Notes: a model not told the origin generated them from the letters alone. Positions 23,011 to 31,116 are shown, counted from the stretch's first letter. The stretch is DNA of 32,918 nucleotides from Acidithiobacillus sp. (GCF_023255755.1 NZ_JAGDVS010000192.1:1-32918); one strand, 5' to 3'. A program made the numbers and translations.

Positions 23011-24287
23011 CGTTCGACCCCCTTGGCTTTAGCCTGTTCAACCAGTTTTACTGGATCCACATCCAACTTTTCCCGGAAGAATGCTGCCGTCCGGTTATTT
23101 TCTGCATTTTTCAGAATGGCTTCATTCGGCTTGAGCCAGCCACCCTGTCCCTGGACACGCTCGAAGCGCCTGTCCTTGTCCTGCTCTTCCGGGTGAAACT
23201 CGGTGAAATCCGCCCGGGCAATCCGGATCTCGCCAGCCTTCACGTTCGGCGTTTGCACGTTCATGTACAAGGTTGGCTTGTTTTCCCGTTCAATCTTTGC
23301 GCTGTAATAACGATCCCCGTTTTGCCCACGTTCCTCGAAAGAGACCTTATGACTTTCATCAACGCCGGACTCCTTGTTGCTGATCCGCACCGTAGCGCTC
23401 AGCTGACCTTCGTTGTCGACGTAGACACCAGACGAATACCAGGTACCTTCCGGCGTTTTCAGGGCGGATTCCATGCGCGGTAGCTGCTCCCTCGGCCGCG
23501 GTGTTTGGCTGGCAACGCGGACAGACAACTTTTTTTCCGCCGCAATCCGCACATCTGCGTCCTCATCGCCAACTGCCCGGTCCACCTGCGCGTCGGTCAT
23601 CCTCTGGTGTAAATGCGTCACGCCAGCCAGCCGGACCTCTGGCTGTAGGTCGGTTAGTACGCGCTCAACCTGGGCGTCGTTCATCCGTTCGGCAAAACGC
23701 TCTGTGGCCACCTCTCGCCAGGCGGCGTTACGGATGGTCAGTTCCTTCTCTACCTGCTCGTCTGACAGGCGTGAGCTGAGATTGCCGAGCGCTTGCGCCC
23801 GCATTCTGTAATCCGGATCATGTAGTGCCCGGTCGACTTGCGCATCATTCATGCGCATCACCAGACTCTTTGTCGCCTCCGCTCGTACTGCAGGATCCTT
23901 ATCCGTCAACGCGTTCTCCACTTGCTGGTCCCGCATGCGCGGCGCCAGATCGCTTAGTACAGAGGCGCGAGTCTGTACATCCGGGTCAGCTAGCGCCCTG
24001 TCCACCTGCGCATCATTCATGCGCCCTGCAAACCGATTGACGGACATGTTCCTGACCGGCGCGTACTCGTCGGTTAAGGCACGCTCGACCTGTACGTCAT
24101 CCATGGATTTTGACAAGCCGGCTACGGCGAACACTCGTACATTCTCGTCGGAATCGGTTAAGGCACGCTCCACCTGTTGTGCGGTCAGAATATCCGCGTA
24201 GTTGTGGACCGCCTCCAGGCGCGCCACACTATCCGTACTGGTCAGCTGCACCTCGATTTCTGCAGGGTCGATTTCCATAGTGCTCAT
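23007..24287 (-). CDS. Nine-repeat alpha-solenoid protein with the primase C-terminal domain
   Basis: A 426-residue protein. Residues 10-261 consist of exactly nine 28-residue units with the pattern QVxRALxDxDxxVRxxAxxxLxxRMxDA, a HEAT- or LRV-like helical repeat. Residues 269-426 form a module (PRMESALK...GTWY...GQL.ATVRI...FTEFHPEE...QGQGGWLKPNEA...AKGVER) that also ends the upstream primase and occurs a second time, more divergent, within it. The primase also has two of the 28-residue units just before its modules. This gene therefore looks like a partial duplication of the primase 3' end followed by repeat expansion. It overlaps both neighbours by 4 bases (ATGA). Probably a scaffold or ssDNA/protein-binding partner of the primase; function unproven. 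Confidence 0.8.
   Translation of the reverse strand: MSTMEIDPAEIEVQLTSTDSVARLEAVHNYADILTAQQVERALTDSDENVRVFAVAGLSKSMDDVQVERALTDEYAPVRNMSVNRFAGRMNDAQVDRALADPDVQTRASVLSDLAPRMRDQQVENALTDKDPAVRAEATKSLVMRMNDAQVDRALHDPDYRMRAQALGNLSSRLSDEQVEKELTIRNAAWREVATERFAERMNDAQVERVLTDLQPEVRLAGVTHLHQRMTDAQVDRAVGDEDADVRIAAEKKLSVRVASQTPRPREQLPRMESALKTPEGTWYSSGVYVDNEGQLSATVRISNKESGVDESHKVSFEERGQNGDRYYSAKIERENKPTLYMNVQTPNVKAGEIRIARADFTEFHPEEQDKDRRFERVQGQGGWLKPNEAILKNAENNRTAAFFREKLDVDPVKLVEQAKAKGVER
23010..23483 (-). repeat. Module copy 3 (direct repeat with 24287-24769)
   Basis: The DNA encoding the C-terminal module of the solenoid protein is visibly similar to 24287-24769, especially in the last 60 bases (both end in GGGGGTCGAACGATGAGC-type sequence) and around the FTEFHPEE and QGQGGWLKPNEA codons. 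The two copies are about 1.28 kb apart in direct orientation, so recombination could delete one gene. Confidence 0.75.
23505..24260 (-). repeat. Nine tandem 84-base units encoding 28-residue repeats
   Basis: Nine consecutive in-frame units of 84 bases encode the solenoid of the 426-residue protein. DNA units are diverged, with conserved codons at QV-R-L, D, VR, A, L and R(M/L). Unit length is constant with no indels, suggesting selection on spacing or relatively recent expansion. Confidence 0.8.
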
Positions 24288-26758
24288 CGTTCGACCCCCT
24301 TGGCTTTGGCCTGTTCAACCTGTTTTACCGGGTCCACATTCAGCTTCTCACGCATGAACTGCATCGTATGATCCTTGTCGCCTTTGGCGAGCATGGCCTC
24401 ATTGGGCTTGAGCCAGCCCCCCTGACCCTGGATGCGGTCAAAGCGTTTGTTCTTGTCCTCTTCTTCAGGATGAAACTCGGTGAAATCCGTGCGGCCAATC
24501 CGGATACGGATGTCACCTTCCCCTGCGGCTTGAGCCTGCACGTTCATGAATACGGACGGTTTGTCCTCGCGCTCAATCTTTGCGCTGTAATAACGCCCTC
24601 TGTTACCTTCACGCTCTTCGAAGGAAACCTTGTGGTGTTCATCCAGACCGGTTTCCTGGTGATTGATGCGCACGGTCGCTTTCAGTTGGCCGTCCTTATC
24701 GGCATAGACTCCAGCGGTATACCAGGTGCCATCTTGCGCCTTCAGAGCTGACTCCATCCGGGGATACTGCCGTTTTTCTTTGTCAGGGGCGGGTCCTTCG
24801 AGGTAATTGACCCCCAGCTTCTCCCCGATGGTTTGAATGGTCTTATCCTTGGCACCATGTGTGCGTGCGGCCTCATTGGGTTTGAGGGTTCCACCTTGTC
24901 CTTCGATTTGAAGATGCTTTCTGTTTTTCAACTCCGTAAACGACACCATGGCGACTTTGCTTTCGGCGTCTGGACGAACAAAAACGTGAACATCCGGGCG
25001 ATCAGGAATCTGCACTTTTGCGTGTAAAAAAGGCTTTCCATTTTTGTCCTTTTTGGCCTCGTACTCTACCTTGTGCCGCTCATCAAGGGGCTGGTCTTTG
25101 TTGGTAATGGAGACCGTCCCCTTCAATTGACCTTCCTTGTCCGCATATAGAGTCGCCTGGTACCAGGTTTCATCTTGTGCTTTAAGCGAGGCTTCCATTC
25201 TGGGGTATTGCCGGGTGGCCTGCGGCGTGTTGGCTTGCTGTTCCATGTTGTGACTCCTTTCTGGCGGTGTTTGCGGAGGGATTGGGTTGTCGAAATTGGT
25301 GTTGTCGGGAAGTCCCAAAATCGCGGCTACATCTCTGCTGTCGTTTGGGTCCGTGGACATGCTGGGTTGTTGCATAGATACCTCCTTCTTTTTTGATGGA
25401 TATGGTGCAAAACGATCTTGAAAGGCGGCGAGCGCGCGTGTATGGACCGCCGGTATTTTGTCCTCCACGAGGTTTTTTGCATGCGTTCTATCAATTTCCT
25501 CTGTGCGCCCGGCCATCTGCAGGGTGTACAGCGTATTCAATCGCACGACCCAATAAGGATCTTCCAATGCGCTGTTGATTTGTCGTGGTGACATGTACGG
25601 CACCACGGCGGCTATGCCAGATGCACGTCTGTGATCGTCTGGGAGGGCCAGTGCCGCATCAACTTCATGACTATGCGCTTCTCGATACGCCGCCCGGTTG
25701 TTTTGCTGATCCATACACTGTGTCAGTGCCACCCGGATTCCATCAGGCCCCAGTTCTTGCCGCGCATCCGCCCAATCAGCGCCTTTGGGTCCGCCGATGA
25801 TCTGAGTTGAAGGCTCAAGATAGCGTGCGGCCAGTCCTGCCTCATCCAGACTACTAATGGCGTCCCGAGCACCGCGCTGCCCAACTCTATTGACATCGCG
25901 GTCAACCAGAACGCCGATTACGGGAACGGCTGTCCCCAGATTGGCAGGTTTATGTGCTGCCTCGGCTTGTTCCATAGCCCATTTCTGAACGCCTCCCACG
26001 TCATAGGCGACGATGCCGGGCATGCCGCTAGCCTGGATGGCTACCGCTGTAGTCTCGAAGCCTTCTCCCAGCAGGAGCATGCCTTTCTCCTGGGCAGTGC
26101 CCGAGAGAGGCATGGGCACTGCTTCAGGTGGCGGTGGAAGGCGAATGACACCTTTCCGCCCCAGCATCTTACGATCCAGTTTTTGCCCGTCATCGTTGAT
26201 AAATGTCTGTTGTATGCCGCAGATGTTCCCGTCGCGGCGCATGGGCAGGATCATGACCGCGCGGGTGCCTTCCGGTGAAAAACGGTCCGGCAGGCCGATT
26301 CTGACCTGGCCCAGCCAGTGGGCATCCTCCAGACCGCGGTGAAAAAGATATTGCACAGTGACGTCTTTGGCGGCCTGCCATTGCGCGCGCCGGGCGCCCT
26401 TGTTCATGGCAGAGAGACCATTCAGGTCCGGTCCACTGTATAATTCATGCGGGGTTTTGCAGACCCATGCGTTATTCCACAGGGTGCGCGCTAACTGGGA
26501 ATTGTCTGTTTGGCGCGCTATCGGCTGATCTTGGGCAACCGATGGGGAGGGGTTCAAATCCATAGCCCGCAACAATCCCTCGATCGTGCCTCCTGCACCC
26601 GTCGCCGAGTCTAAGTACACGCCTTTGGCAGGATTGATCTTGTGCGTTTTGTGCCCCGTACCTAGAACATCCGCCTCTATCTCGCGGCCCAGTATTTGAT
26701 AGGGGATACCCGCTGCCGCCAGTGCGGTCACGATGGTTTCGCGGTTATAGGCATTCAT
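24284..26758 (-). CDS. TOPRIM-domain primase-like protein with repeated C-terminal module
   Basis: An 824-residue protein. Residues 1-220 are a plasmid-primase-type N-terminal region. Residues 227-335 form a TOPRIM domain with the catalytic Glu in LLLGEGFE (231-234) and the acidic pair in VLVDRDVN (Asp286, Asp288), plus the GGPKGADWAD segment typical of plasmid primases. Residues about 364-420 hold two of the 28-residue helical repeats. Residues 517-650 and 664-824 are two copies of the module shared with the downstream protein. It probably primes replication of the transferred strand or vegetative replication; no zinc ribbon was seen at the N-terminus. The start is one base after the ardC stop; the stop overlaps the next gene by ATGA. 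Confidence 0.85.
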   Translation of the reverse strand: MNAYNRETIVTALAAAGIPYQILGREIEADVLGTGHKTHKINPAKGVYLDSATGAGGTIEGLLRAMDLNPSPSVAQDQPIARQTDNSQLARTLWNNAWVCKTPHELYSGPDLNGLSAMNKGARRAQWQAAKDVTVQYLFHRGLEDAHWLGQVRIGLPDRFSPEGTRAVMILPMRRDGNICGIQQTFINDDGQKLDRKMLGRKGVIRLPPPPEAVPMPLSGTAQEKGMLLLGEGFETTAVAIQASGMPGIVAYDVGGVQKWAMEQAEAAHKPANLGTAVPVIGVLVDRDVNRVGQRGARDAISSLDEAGLAARYLEPSTQIIGGPKGADWADARQELGPDGIRVALTQCMDQQNNRAAYREAHSHEVDAALALPDDHRRASGIAAVVPYMSPRQINSALEDPYWVVRLNTLYTLQMAGRTEEIDRTHAKNLVEDKIPAVHTRALAAFQDRFAPYPSKKKEVSMQQPSMSTDPNDSRDVAAILGLPDNTNFDNPIPPQTPPERSHNMEQQANTPQATRQYPRMEASLKAQDETWYQATLYADKEGQLKGTVSITNKDQPLDERHKVEYEAKKDKNGKPFLHAKVQIPDRPDVHVFVRPDAESKVAMVSFTELKNRKHLQIEGQGGTLKPNEAARTHGAKDKTIQTIGEKLGVNYLEGPAPDKEKRQYPRMESALKAQDGTWYTAGVYADKDGQLKATVRINHQETGLDEHHKVSFEEREGNRGRYYSAKIEREDKPSVFMNVQAQAAGEGDIRIRIGRTDFTEFHPEEEDKNKRFDRIQGQGGWLKPNEAMLAKGDKDHTMQFMREKLNVDPVKQVEQAKAKGVER
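24287..24769 (-). repeat. Module copy 2 at the primase 3' end
   Basis: It encodes residues 664-824 of the primase and is the nearest relative of copy 3 (23010-23483). A more divergent copy 1 lies just upstream at 24809-25210 (residues 517-650). Confidence 0.75.
24809..25210 (-). repeat. Module copy 1 inside the primase gene
   Basis: It encodes residues 517-650 with the same order of motifs as copies 2 and 3 (YPRMEASLK, TWYQATLYADKEGQL, HKVEYE, GQGGTLKPNEA) but is clearly more divergent and lacks the FTEFHPEE and AKGVER end. It is the oldest of three copies. Confidence 0.7.
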
Positions 26759-26759
26759 G

Positions 26760-28748
26760 TCAGCGCCCCAGTGAATTCACTTTTTGAGGCGTGCGGTCTT
26801 CCACCTTGAGTTCGCCGGTCCTGGTGGGCTTTACTGTCACGGTATGTCCAACCATGGCCCTGATTTCCGCCTGATGTACCTTGTCCGGATCACGACCAGA
26901 TATCAGCATGGGTTTTCCAGCCGGCTGAATTTCGATCAGATTGGTATCATGCACATGCGTTAATTTTCCGGTGATCTGCATGGCATCAGAGCGGTCCATT
27001 TGTTGGAACGGCATCAACCCAAACGGTTTGGCCGGGGTGTCGAAAATATCGGTAGCAGGCTGTGGACCTAGTTCAGGGTTGTGGATTTTCAGTATTCGAC
27101 CATCATTGCTGAGGGAAACATCAATATGTTTGTCCATGGCTTTATGTAGGTAAGAATCACTAAAGCCGTCCTCCATAAACCGCTTGCCGATATCCACATG
27201 AACGACACCGTATTCTTTGGTATCCAACAGCAAGTTATCCTTTTCAAAATTTTTCAGTACACCGGAAATGCTCTGGCGGTTGTGGTTCTGGATTTCCAGA
27301 ATGGGTTTGTCCGGATCCACGGGTTCCTGGCGCACATAGTCGGGCAGGTCCTTCCGGTGAGACAGAATAACCCGGTGATGCACCTGCTTATCCTGCTCAA
27401 GCTGGATAGTGCTTTGGTGCATGACGGACGCCACCCGGAATTCGAGGGCCGCCTTAACACCGGGGATTCTTGCAGCATCGGTTTCACGGGATGCACTTTG
27501 CATATCCAGCTTTCCAATGCCGGGCACGGTGTTGGGCAGGTGACTGGTAATGCTTTGCTGATCCAAATGCGCCAAAGAATCACCAACAGCTTGAATCTTA
27601 GGCTTTCCATCCGGGCCGGGCAGTACCGCTTTGTAGCGCACCTGCTGGTCCAGGTTTGTATCCTGCAACACGATACCCGTAATTTTATGACCACTTTCAT
27701 CACGGAACTGAATTAAATCCCCACGGTTAAGCTGCATGACTTCTGGTTCCATAACATTTTCCTTTGTGGGGGCCGCAATGGCTTTTTCCTGACCGACTTC
27801 GAGCAATTTCTGCTGTGCGATGACATAATCCGCCATCTTTTCTGCGTCCCGTGCAGCGTGGTAGATTTCGTTCTTGTCGTTTTTTAGAACGGATATCCAG
27901 CCCTTCACGTAGGACTCATGATTCTCAGGATGATGGGGTATGCCCGTTTTCTCGGAAATGATGTAGGACGCCATTTCCGCACGCAGCTCTTCTTTGGCCC
28001 GCAATGTATGGTCAGAGGCCGTCCCGTTCTGAAACTGCTGTAACCTGCTCCGATTCAGGCGATGCTCTGCCATGGTGGAGTGCGCAATCTCATGCGCCGC
28101 CGTGGCATATAAATGTCCGGCATCAAGGAAGGATTCCCTGGGCGGCAAGTGAATGTCATCATTTTTAGGGCTGTAAAAAGCCTGTCCCGGACTATCGAAT
28201 AGAATGGGGGCGGACTTCTCATTCTGGTCAAACAGCTTTTCACCTACCGCATGCATGTCGAAATCGTGCGTTTGCGATGGATCCATCTCATAGGGCGGGA
28301 TCCCATCGATCTGTGAGGCGTGGAATACCGTGTAATACTTGGCGAAACGCCGGGTTTCCTTCTCTGCCGCCGCAATTTCCTTACCCCCGAACTTCGGGCT
28401 CTCGCCGCTGGATCGCTCTATGTCTTTTTCATAGCTCTTCCAGACCTCGATAGGGATACCGTGCTCCCCTTTTTTGACTTGCCAGCCCTGTTCGGCAGCT
28501 TGTTTGTATGTCACCCAGCGGGGATCCCCAGTGGGGGCGACGGTAGCTAACAACACATGGTTGCCACCGTTATATTCTTTGCCGGTAACAGCATTGATAG
28601 GGCCGGATCTGGGGCCACCGTCATACGGCCGCTGCCAGGGTGCAGTATTTTCTTCTACTGCGGCGACGATACGATTGGTGACTTCCTGGCGAACATCACG
28701 TTTCTCCCGGTTGGTGGGCGTGGTTGTACTATGTGTCTGGGTTGGCAT
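26760..28748 (-). CDS. ardC: ArdC-type antirestriction/ssDNA-binding zincin with long C-terminal extension
   Basis: A 662-residue protein. Residues 15-150 are the ArdC N-terminal ssDNA-binding domain (beginning RQEVTNRIVAAVEENTAPWQRP, with NGGNHVLL at 60-67). Residues about 165-300 are the zincin-like metallopeptidase domain with HEIAH at 219-223 and a likely third ligand in AKEELRAEMAS. ArdC of pSa-type plasmids is about 300 residues; here another ~340 residues follow, of unrecognised fold, with repeated short beta-rich segments (for example GKLTHVHDTNLIEI). ArdC protects incoming single-stranded DNA from restriction. It is the first gene of the long operon with the primase, so it is expected early after transfer. 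ATG 28748 is preceded by GAGGA. Confidence 0.88.
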   Translation of the reverse strand: MPTQTHSTTTPTNREKRDVRQEVTNRIVAAVEENTAPWQRPYDGGPRSGPINAVTGKEYNGGNHVLLATVAPTGDPRWVTYKQAAEQGWQVKKGEHGIPIEVWKSYEKDIERSSGESPKFGGKEIAAAEKETRRFAKYYTVFHASQIDGIPPYEMDPSQTHDFDMHAVGEKLFDQNEKSAPILFDSPGQAFYSPKNDDIHLPPRESFLDAGHLYATAAHEIAHSTMAEHRLNRSRLQQFQNGTASDHTLRAKEELRAEMASYIISEKTGIPHHPENHESYVKGWISVLKNDKNEIYHAARDAEKMADYVIAQQKLLEVGQEKAIAAPTKENVMEPEVMQLNRGDLIQFRDESGHKITGIVLQDTNLDQQVRYKAVLPGPDGKPKIQAVGDSLAHLDQQSITSHLPNTVPGIGKLDMQSASRETDAARIPGVKAALEFRVASVMHQSTIQLEQDKQVHHRVILSHRKDLPDYVRQEPVDPDKPILEIQNHNRQSISGVLKNFEKDNLLLDTKEYGVVHVDIGKRFMEDGFSDSYLHKAMDKHIDVSLSNDGRILKIHNPELGPQPATDIFDTPAKPFGLMPFQQMDRSDAMQITGKLTHVHDTNLIEIQPAGKPMLISGRDPDKVHQAEIRAMVGHTVTVKPTRTGELKVEDRTPQKVNSLGR

Positions 28749-28791
28749 GGGCGTCCTCGCTTATGCATCTGCATGTCTGAACCAACATGGA

Positions 28792-28820
28792 GGTATAGCG
28801 ACGGACTTGGTGGTATAGCG
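28792..28820 (-). promoter_or_regulatory. Bipartite transfer promoter/operator, site 5 (ardC-primase operon)
   Basis: On the - strand two identical boxes CGCTATACC (28820-28812 and 28800-28792) are repeated at exactly 20 bases. The proximal TATACC (28797-28792) is the -10-like element, and the distal box takes the place of CTATCTC. This site shows that the two boxes of the element are versions of one sequence. Confidence 0.7.
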
Positions 28821-28858
28821 CTTGATGGGTGAGTACTGGTAGGATTGATCAGTTCAGT

Positions 28859-28882
28859 ACCGAGTTACCGAGTTACCGAGTC
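28859..28882. repeat. Three tandem 8-base repeats
   Basis: ACCGAGTT, ACCGAGTT, ACCGAGTC in tandem, between the divergent ardC operon and the 28971 gene. GTACTG (28833-28838) and CAGTAC (28855-28860) form a small inverted repeat just upstream. They could be a binding site for a regulator of the divergent pair. Confidence 0.5.
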
Positions 28883-28904
28883 GCGACGTCCGGTATGATC
28901 ACGC

Positions 28905-28924
28905 AGCCTTATCAGGCTTTTCTT
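28905..28924 (+). terminator. Short hairpin with T tract in the leader of the 28971 gene
   Basis: AGCCT (28905-28909) and AGGCT (28914-28918) with a 4-base loop, followed by TTTCTT. The stem is only 5 bases, so it is a weak terminator or attenuator in the + direction, before the membrane-protein gene at 28971. Confidence 0.35.
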
Positions 28925-28970
28925 CGGTGTTGGGGGTTACGTAAGGATTTGCGATGGGCAGGAGAATATA

Positions 28971-29792
28971 GTGTCGGAAAGTCCTAAGACGGCTGATTTA
29001 ATAGATTCACTGAAGATTTTTATGCATGAGGTCAAGGAGAAACATTTCTTTAAAATTTGCGCGTTTCTTTCTGGTGCGGTAGGTCTTCAACCGTTTTATT
29101 ACTACTTTTGGGAAGTTTCCTATTTCCCATCTGGAATGGCGGATCTGGTATATTATGGCATAATGCCATTCTTCTTGTCGATATTTATCGTGGGTTACAT
29201 ATTGATATCTGTAGTGCTCCCAATACTCGGTTCTAATTTGAAGATAAAATTCGCTTATTCGCTGCCCGCGATTTTTGTTGGAACCGTTTTATTATTGAGC
29301 ACAAATAATGAAATGCTAAGTTCTTTATATAATTTCATGTTGCGGCACGCATGGGGGGTTGTCGCGGTAGTTTCTGTATTCTCAGCGGCTGCCATTATAT
29401 CCCTTTTGTTGGTCGCGGTGGCGTCATTTGTTGCGTTTATTCTGCTGGTAAATACAAAGGACATAAAGTATCTTGTATTGATGGTGCTAATTGGAATTAA
29501 TGTTGGCGTATTTCTTCTTGATAGTAATACTATGTATGCGTTTAACATTATGCAGCATGCTGGCTTTAGAAGGGTTGATGTTTGTATTTCTCTTAAAGGT
29601 GATGAGGCATTTTTTCCTGTTGGAATACACAACTCTCACGCAGGTTGTTATGGCAAAATGGTTTCTGGTAACATAGTTTTTTATGGGTTTCATCGCTCTT
29701 TTTTAGAAATCAATGGAAAAAAGCATTTTGTCACGTCGATTGTTCAGAATAGGAATTTTCTATTTTACAGCATTCATAAAAATCCCGCCTAA
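28971..29792 (+). CDS. AT-rich polytopic membrane protein with soluble C-terminal domain, unknown
   Basis: A 273-residue protein starting at GTG 28971 (AGGAG 7-10 bases upstream). After a short charged N-terminus there are about five hydrophobic segments (near residues 27-46, 55-82, 90-108, 123-160 and 165-183), then a soluble C-terminal domain of about 80 residues with two Cys (DVCISLKGDE, HAGCYG). No family was recognised. The gene is markedly more AT-rich than its neighbours, suggesting separate acquisition. It converges with, and overlaps by 33 bases, the membrane-protein gene at 29760-30056. An exclusion, phage-defence or envelope role would fit but is not shown. Confidence 0.75.
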   Translation: MSESPKTADLIDSLKIFMHEVKEKHFFKICAFLSGAVGLQPFYYYFWEVSYFPSGMADLVYYGIMPFFLSIFIVGYILISVVLPILGSNLKIKFAYSLPAIFVGTVLLLSTNNEMLSSLYNFMLRHAWGVVAVVSVFSAAAIISLLLVAVASFVAFILLVNTKDIKYLVLMVLIGINVGVFLLDSNTMYAFNIMQHAGFRRVDVCISLKGDEAFFPVGIHNSHAGCYGKMVSGNIVFYGFHRSFLEINGKKHFVTSIVQNRNFLFYSIHKNPA

Positions 29793-30056
29793 AATTATTC
29801 CGGTATCGAATGCTGTTTCAATTAAGGCGGTAAACGGTATGATGAAAGGGTATGTCAAGTATGCGTGCTGCTTGTTAACGAATAACACTGTTGCGACAGT
29901 TGCTATTATAGAGAAAGCGACAAAGAATATTTTGCAGAAAACGCCGCCGAAAGCGAAAGGCCAGTCCTTGTTGCGTAGATAAACACTTTCCATGCCAAGA
30001 TAGCCAGCTATAAAGCCAGCCACAATAAAAAATATAATGAGTGATATTCCTTCCAT
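29760..30056 (-). CDS. Small polytopic membrane protein, unknown
   Basis: A 98-residue protein with three hydrophobic segments (about residues 4-20, 35-62 and 70-95). ATG 30056 has AGGAGC 5 bases upstream. It is transcribed from bipartite site 6, unlike the converging AT-rich gene whose end it overlaps by 33 bases, so this gene appears to belong to the transfer regulon. No family was recognised; small multi-helix proteins in such positions are sometimes surface/entry exclusion proteins. Confidence 0.7.
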   Translation of the reverse strand: MEGISLIIFFIVAGFIAGYLGMESVYLRNKDWPFAFGGVFCKIFFVAFSIIATVATVLFVNKQHAYLTYPFIIPFTALIETAFDTGIILGGIFMNAVK

Positions 30057-30093
30057 TTTTGCTCCTGAGTTTCATTTTCTGAACCGGCGTGGA

Positions 30094-30120
30094 TGTATAG
30101 CGGTGAGAGTGGTGATATAC
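30094..30120 (-). promoter_or_regulatory. Bipartite transfer promoter/operator, site 6
   Basis: On the - strand GTATATC (30120-30114) and GCTATACA (30101-30094), 20-base phasing, TATACA as -10. Sequence downstream of the box is shared with site 5: 21 of 25 bases agree from CGCTATAC to GGTTCAGA, so the two sites probably derive from one another. Confidence 0.65.
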
Positions 30121-30201
30121 TTTCTACCACGGCATGTGAGTAGCAAGGATCTGTTGTCACAAAATAGACTCGGCTTTTTGATCGCCTATGCGGTGATAAA
30201 A

Positions 30202-31116
30202 TTACGCGGCATCTTCATCGCCATGCCCGCCCCCCGGATCAGAGAAATCAAACAGACTGCATTGCTGAGAGTTTTCAGCGGCAAGCCGCTTCTGTAACGC
30301 GATGTTTATCCAGATGCTCTCCCTACGGGAGGGATCCACTTCTTTGCCGCCTGCCCTGGGTTGCCGGGTGCGGCCGGCACCACAGACGGCATCGAAGTCC
30401 TGTCTTTGCCATCCCGCATCCTCCAGCGCTTCGTAGCAATCGTTCTGGTAGCCGGAGAGGGCAGCCATCCCCTGGATGCCCAGCAGGACGTCCACCAGTT
30501 CCTGGTGGGCATGGTGATCCATCTCATGCACGTATCCGCCATCTGCCCGGGTAAGCGGGTGGTACGGCGGATCGCAATAGAAGACAGTGGTCGCGGCATC
30601 CCATCGGTGGATGACGCCTAACGCTTCGTCATTTTCCACATAGACCGTCCGCAGTCGTTCGGCCGTAATCAGCAGATCCTCATCAATCACGTGTTTCGCG
30701 GCACGTGCCCGATTGTCGTCTACCCGGGCATAGGCCCAGCTGGGCTTTCGGGATAAATCACCGTGAAAAGAAGCGCGAGTCATGATGAAGAACCGCGCTG
30801 CGCGTTCAATGTCCGACAATGCTGAAGGGTTGGCGATGTCACGCCATGCGTTAAATATTTCCCGGCTGTAGGGGGTGAGCTGCAGGTATCGCTGCAAAGC
30901 CTCTGGCTGATTCCGCAGCATGCTGAAAAAGTGTGTCACTTCGGAATCCAGGTCATTGATGACCTCGACGCCTTTGGCGGGACGCGAAAACAACATACTC
31001 GCGCCGCCACAGAACGGCTCGACATAGCACAGGTGCCGGTTTGGTTTCGGGAGTGCGGTGTTGATTCTGTCCGTGAATCGGCCTTTGCCGCCGATCCAGA
31101 CCAAGGGGCTGCGCAT
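30202..31116 (-). CDS. D12-class (Dam-like) adenine-N6 DNA methyltransferase
   Basis: A 304-residue methyltransferase of the alpha (D12/Dam) class. It has an N-terminal [13 protein letters not shown] segment (the family K/GGK motif), SAM-binding motif [13 protein letters not shown] (about residues 32-43) and catalytic motif IV DPPY (about 184-187). The C-terminal 60 residues are variable and acidic. No restriction endonuclease gene is next to it, so it is a solitary methylase, probably masking the element from host restriction or marking its DNA for replication control. ATG 31116 overlaps the upstream stop by one base and has GGAGG before it. It is the last gene of the right-edge operon. Confidence 0.93.
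   Translation of the reverse strand: MRSPLVWIGGKGRFTDRINTALPKPNRHLCYVEPFCGGASMLFSRPAKGVEVINDLDSEVTHFFSMLRNQPEALQRYLQLTPYSREIFNAWRDIANPSALSDIERAARFFIMTRASFHGDLSRKPSWAYARVDDNRARAAKHVIDEDLLITAERLRTVYVENDEALGVIHRWDAATTVFYCDPPYHPLTRADGGYVHEMDHHAHQELVDVLLGIQGMAALSGYQNDCYEALEDAGWQRQDFDAVCGAGRTRQPRAGGKEVDPSRRESIWINIALQKRLAAENSQQCSLFDFSDPGGGHGDEDAA

Noticed and set aside
28812-28838. Distal GCTATACC at site 5 as an independent promoter
   Set aside because: The box 20 bases further upstream matches at only 2 of 7 positions; the distal copy fits better as the first box of the proximal site.
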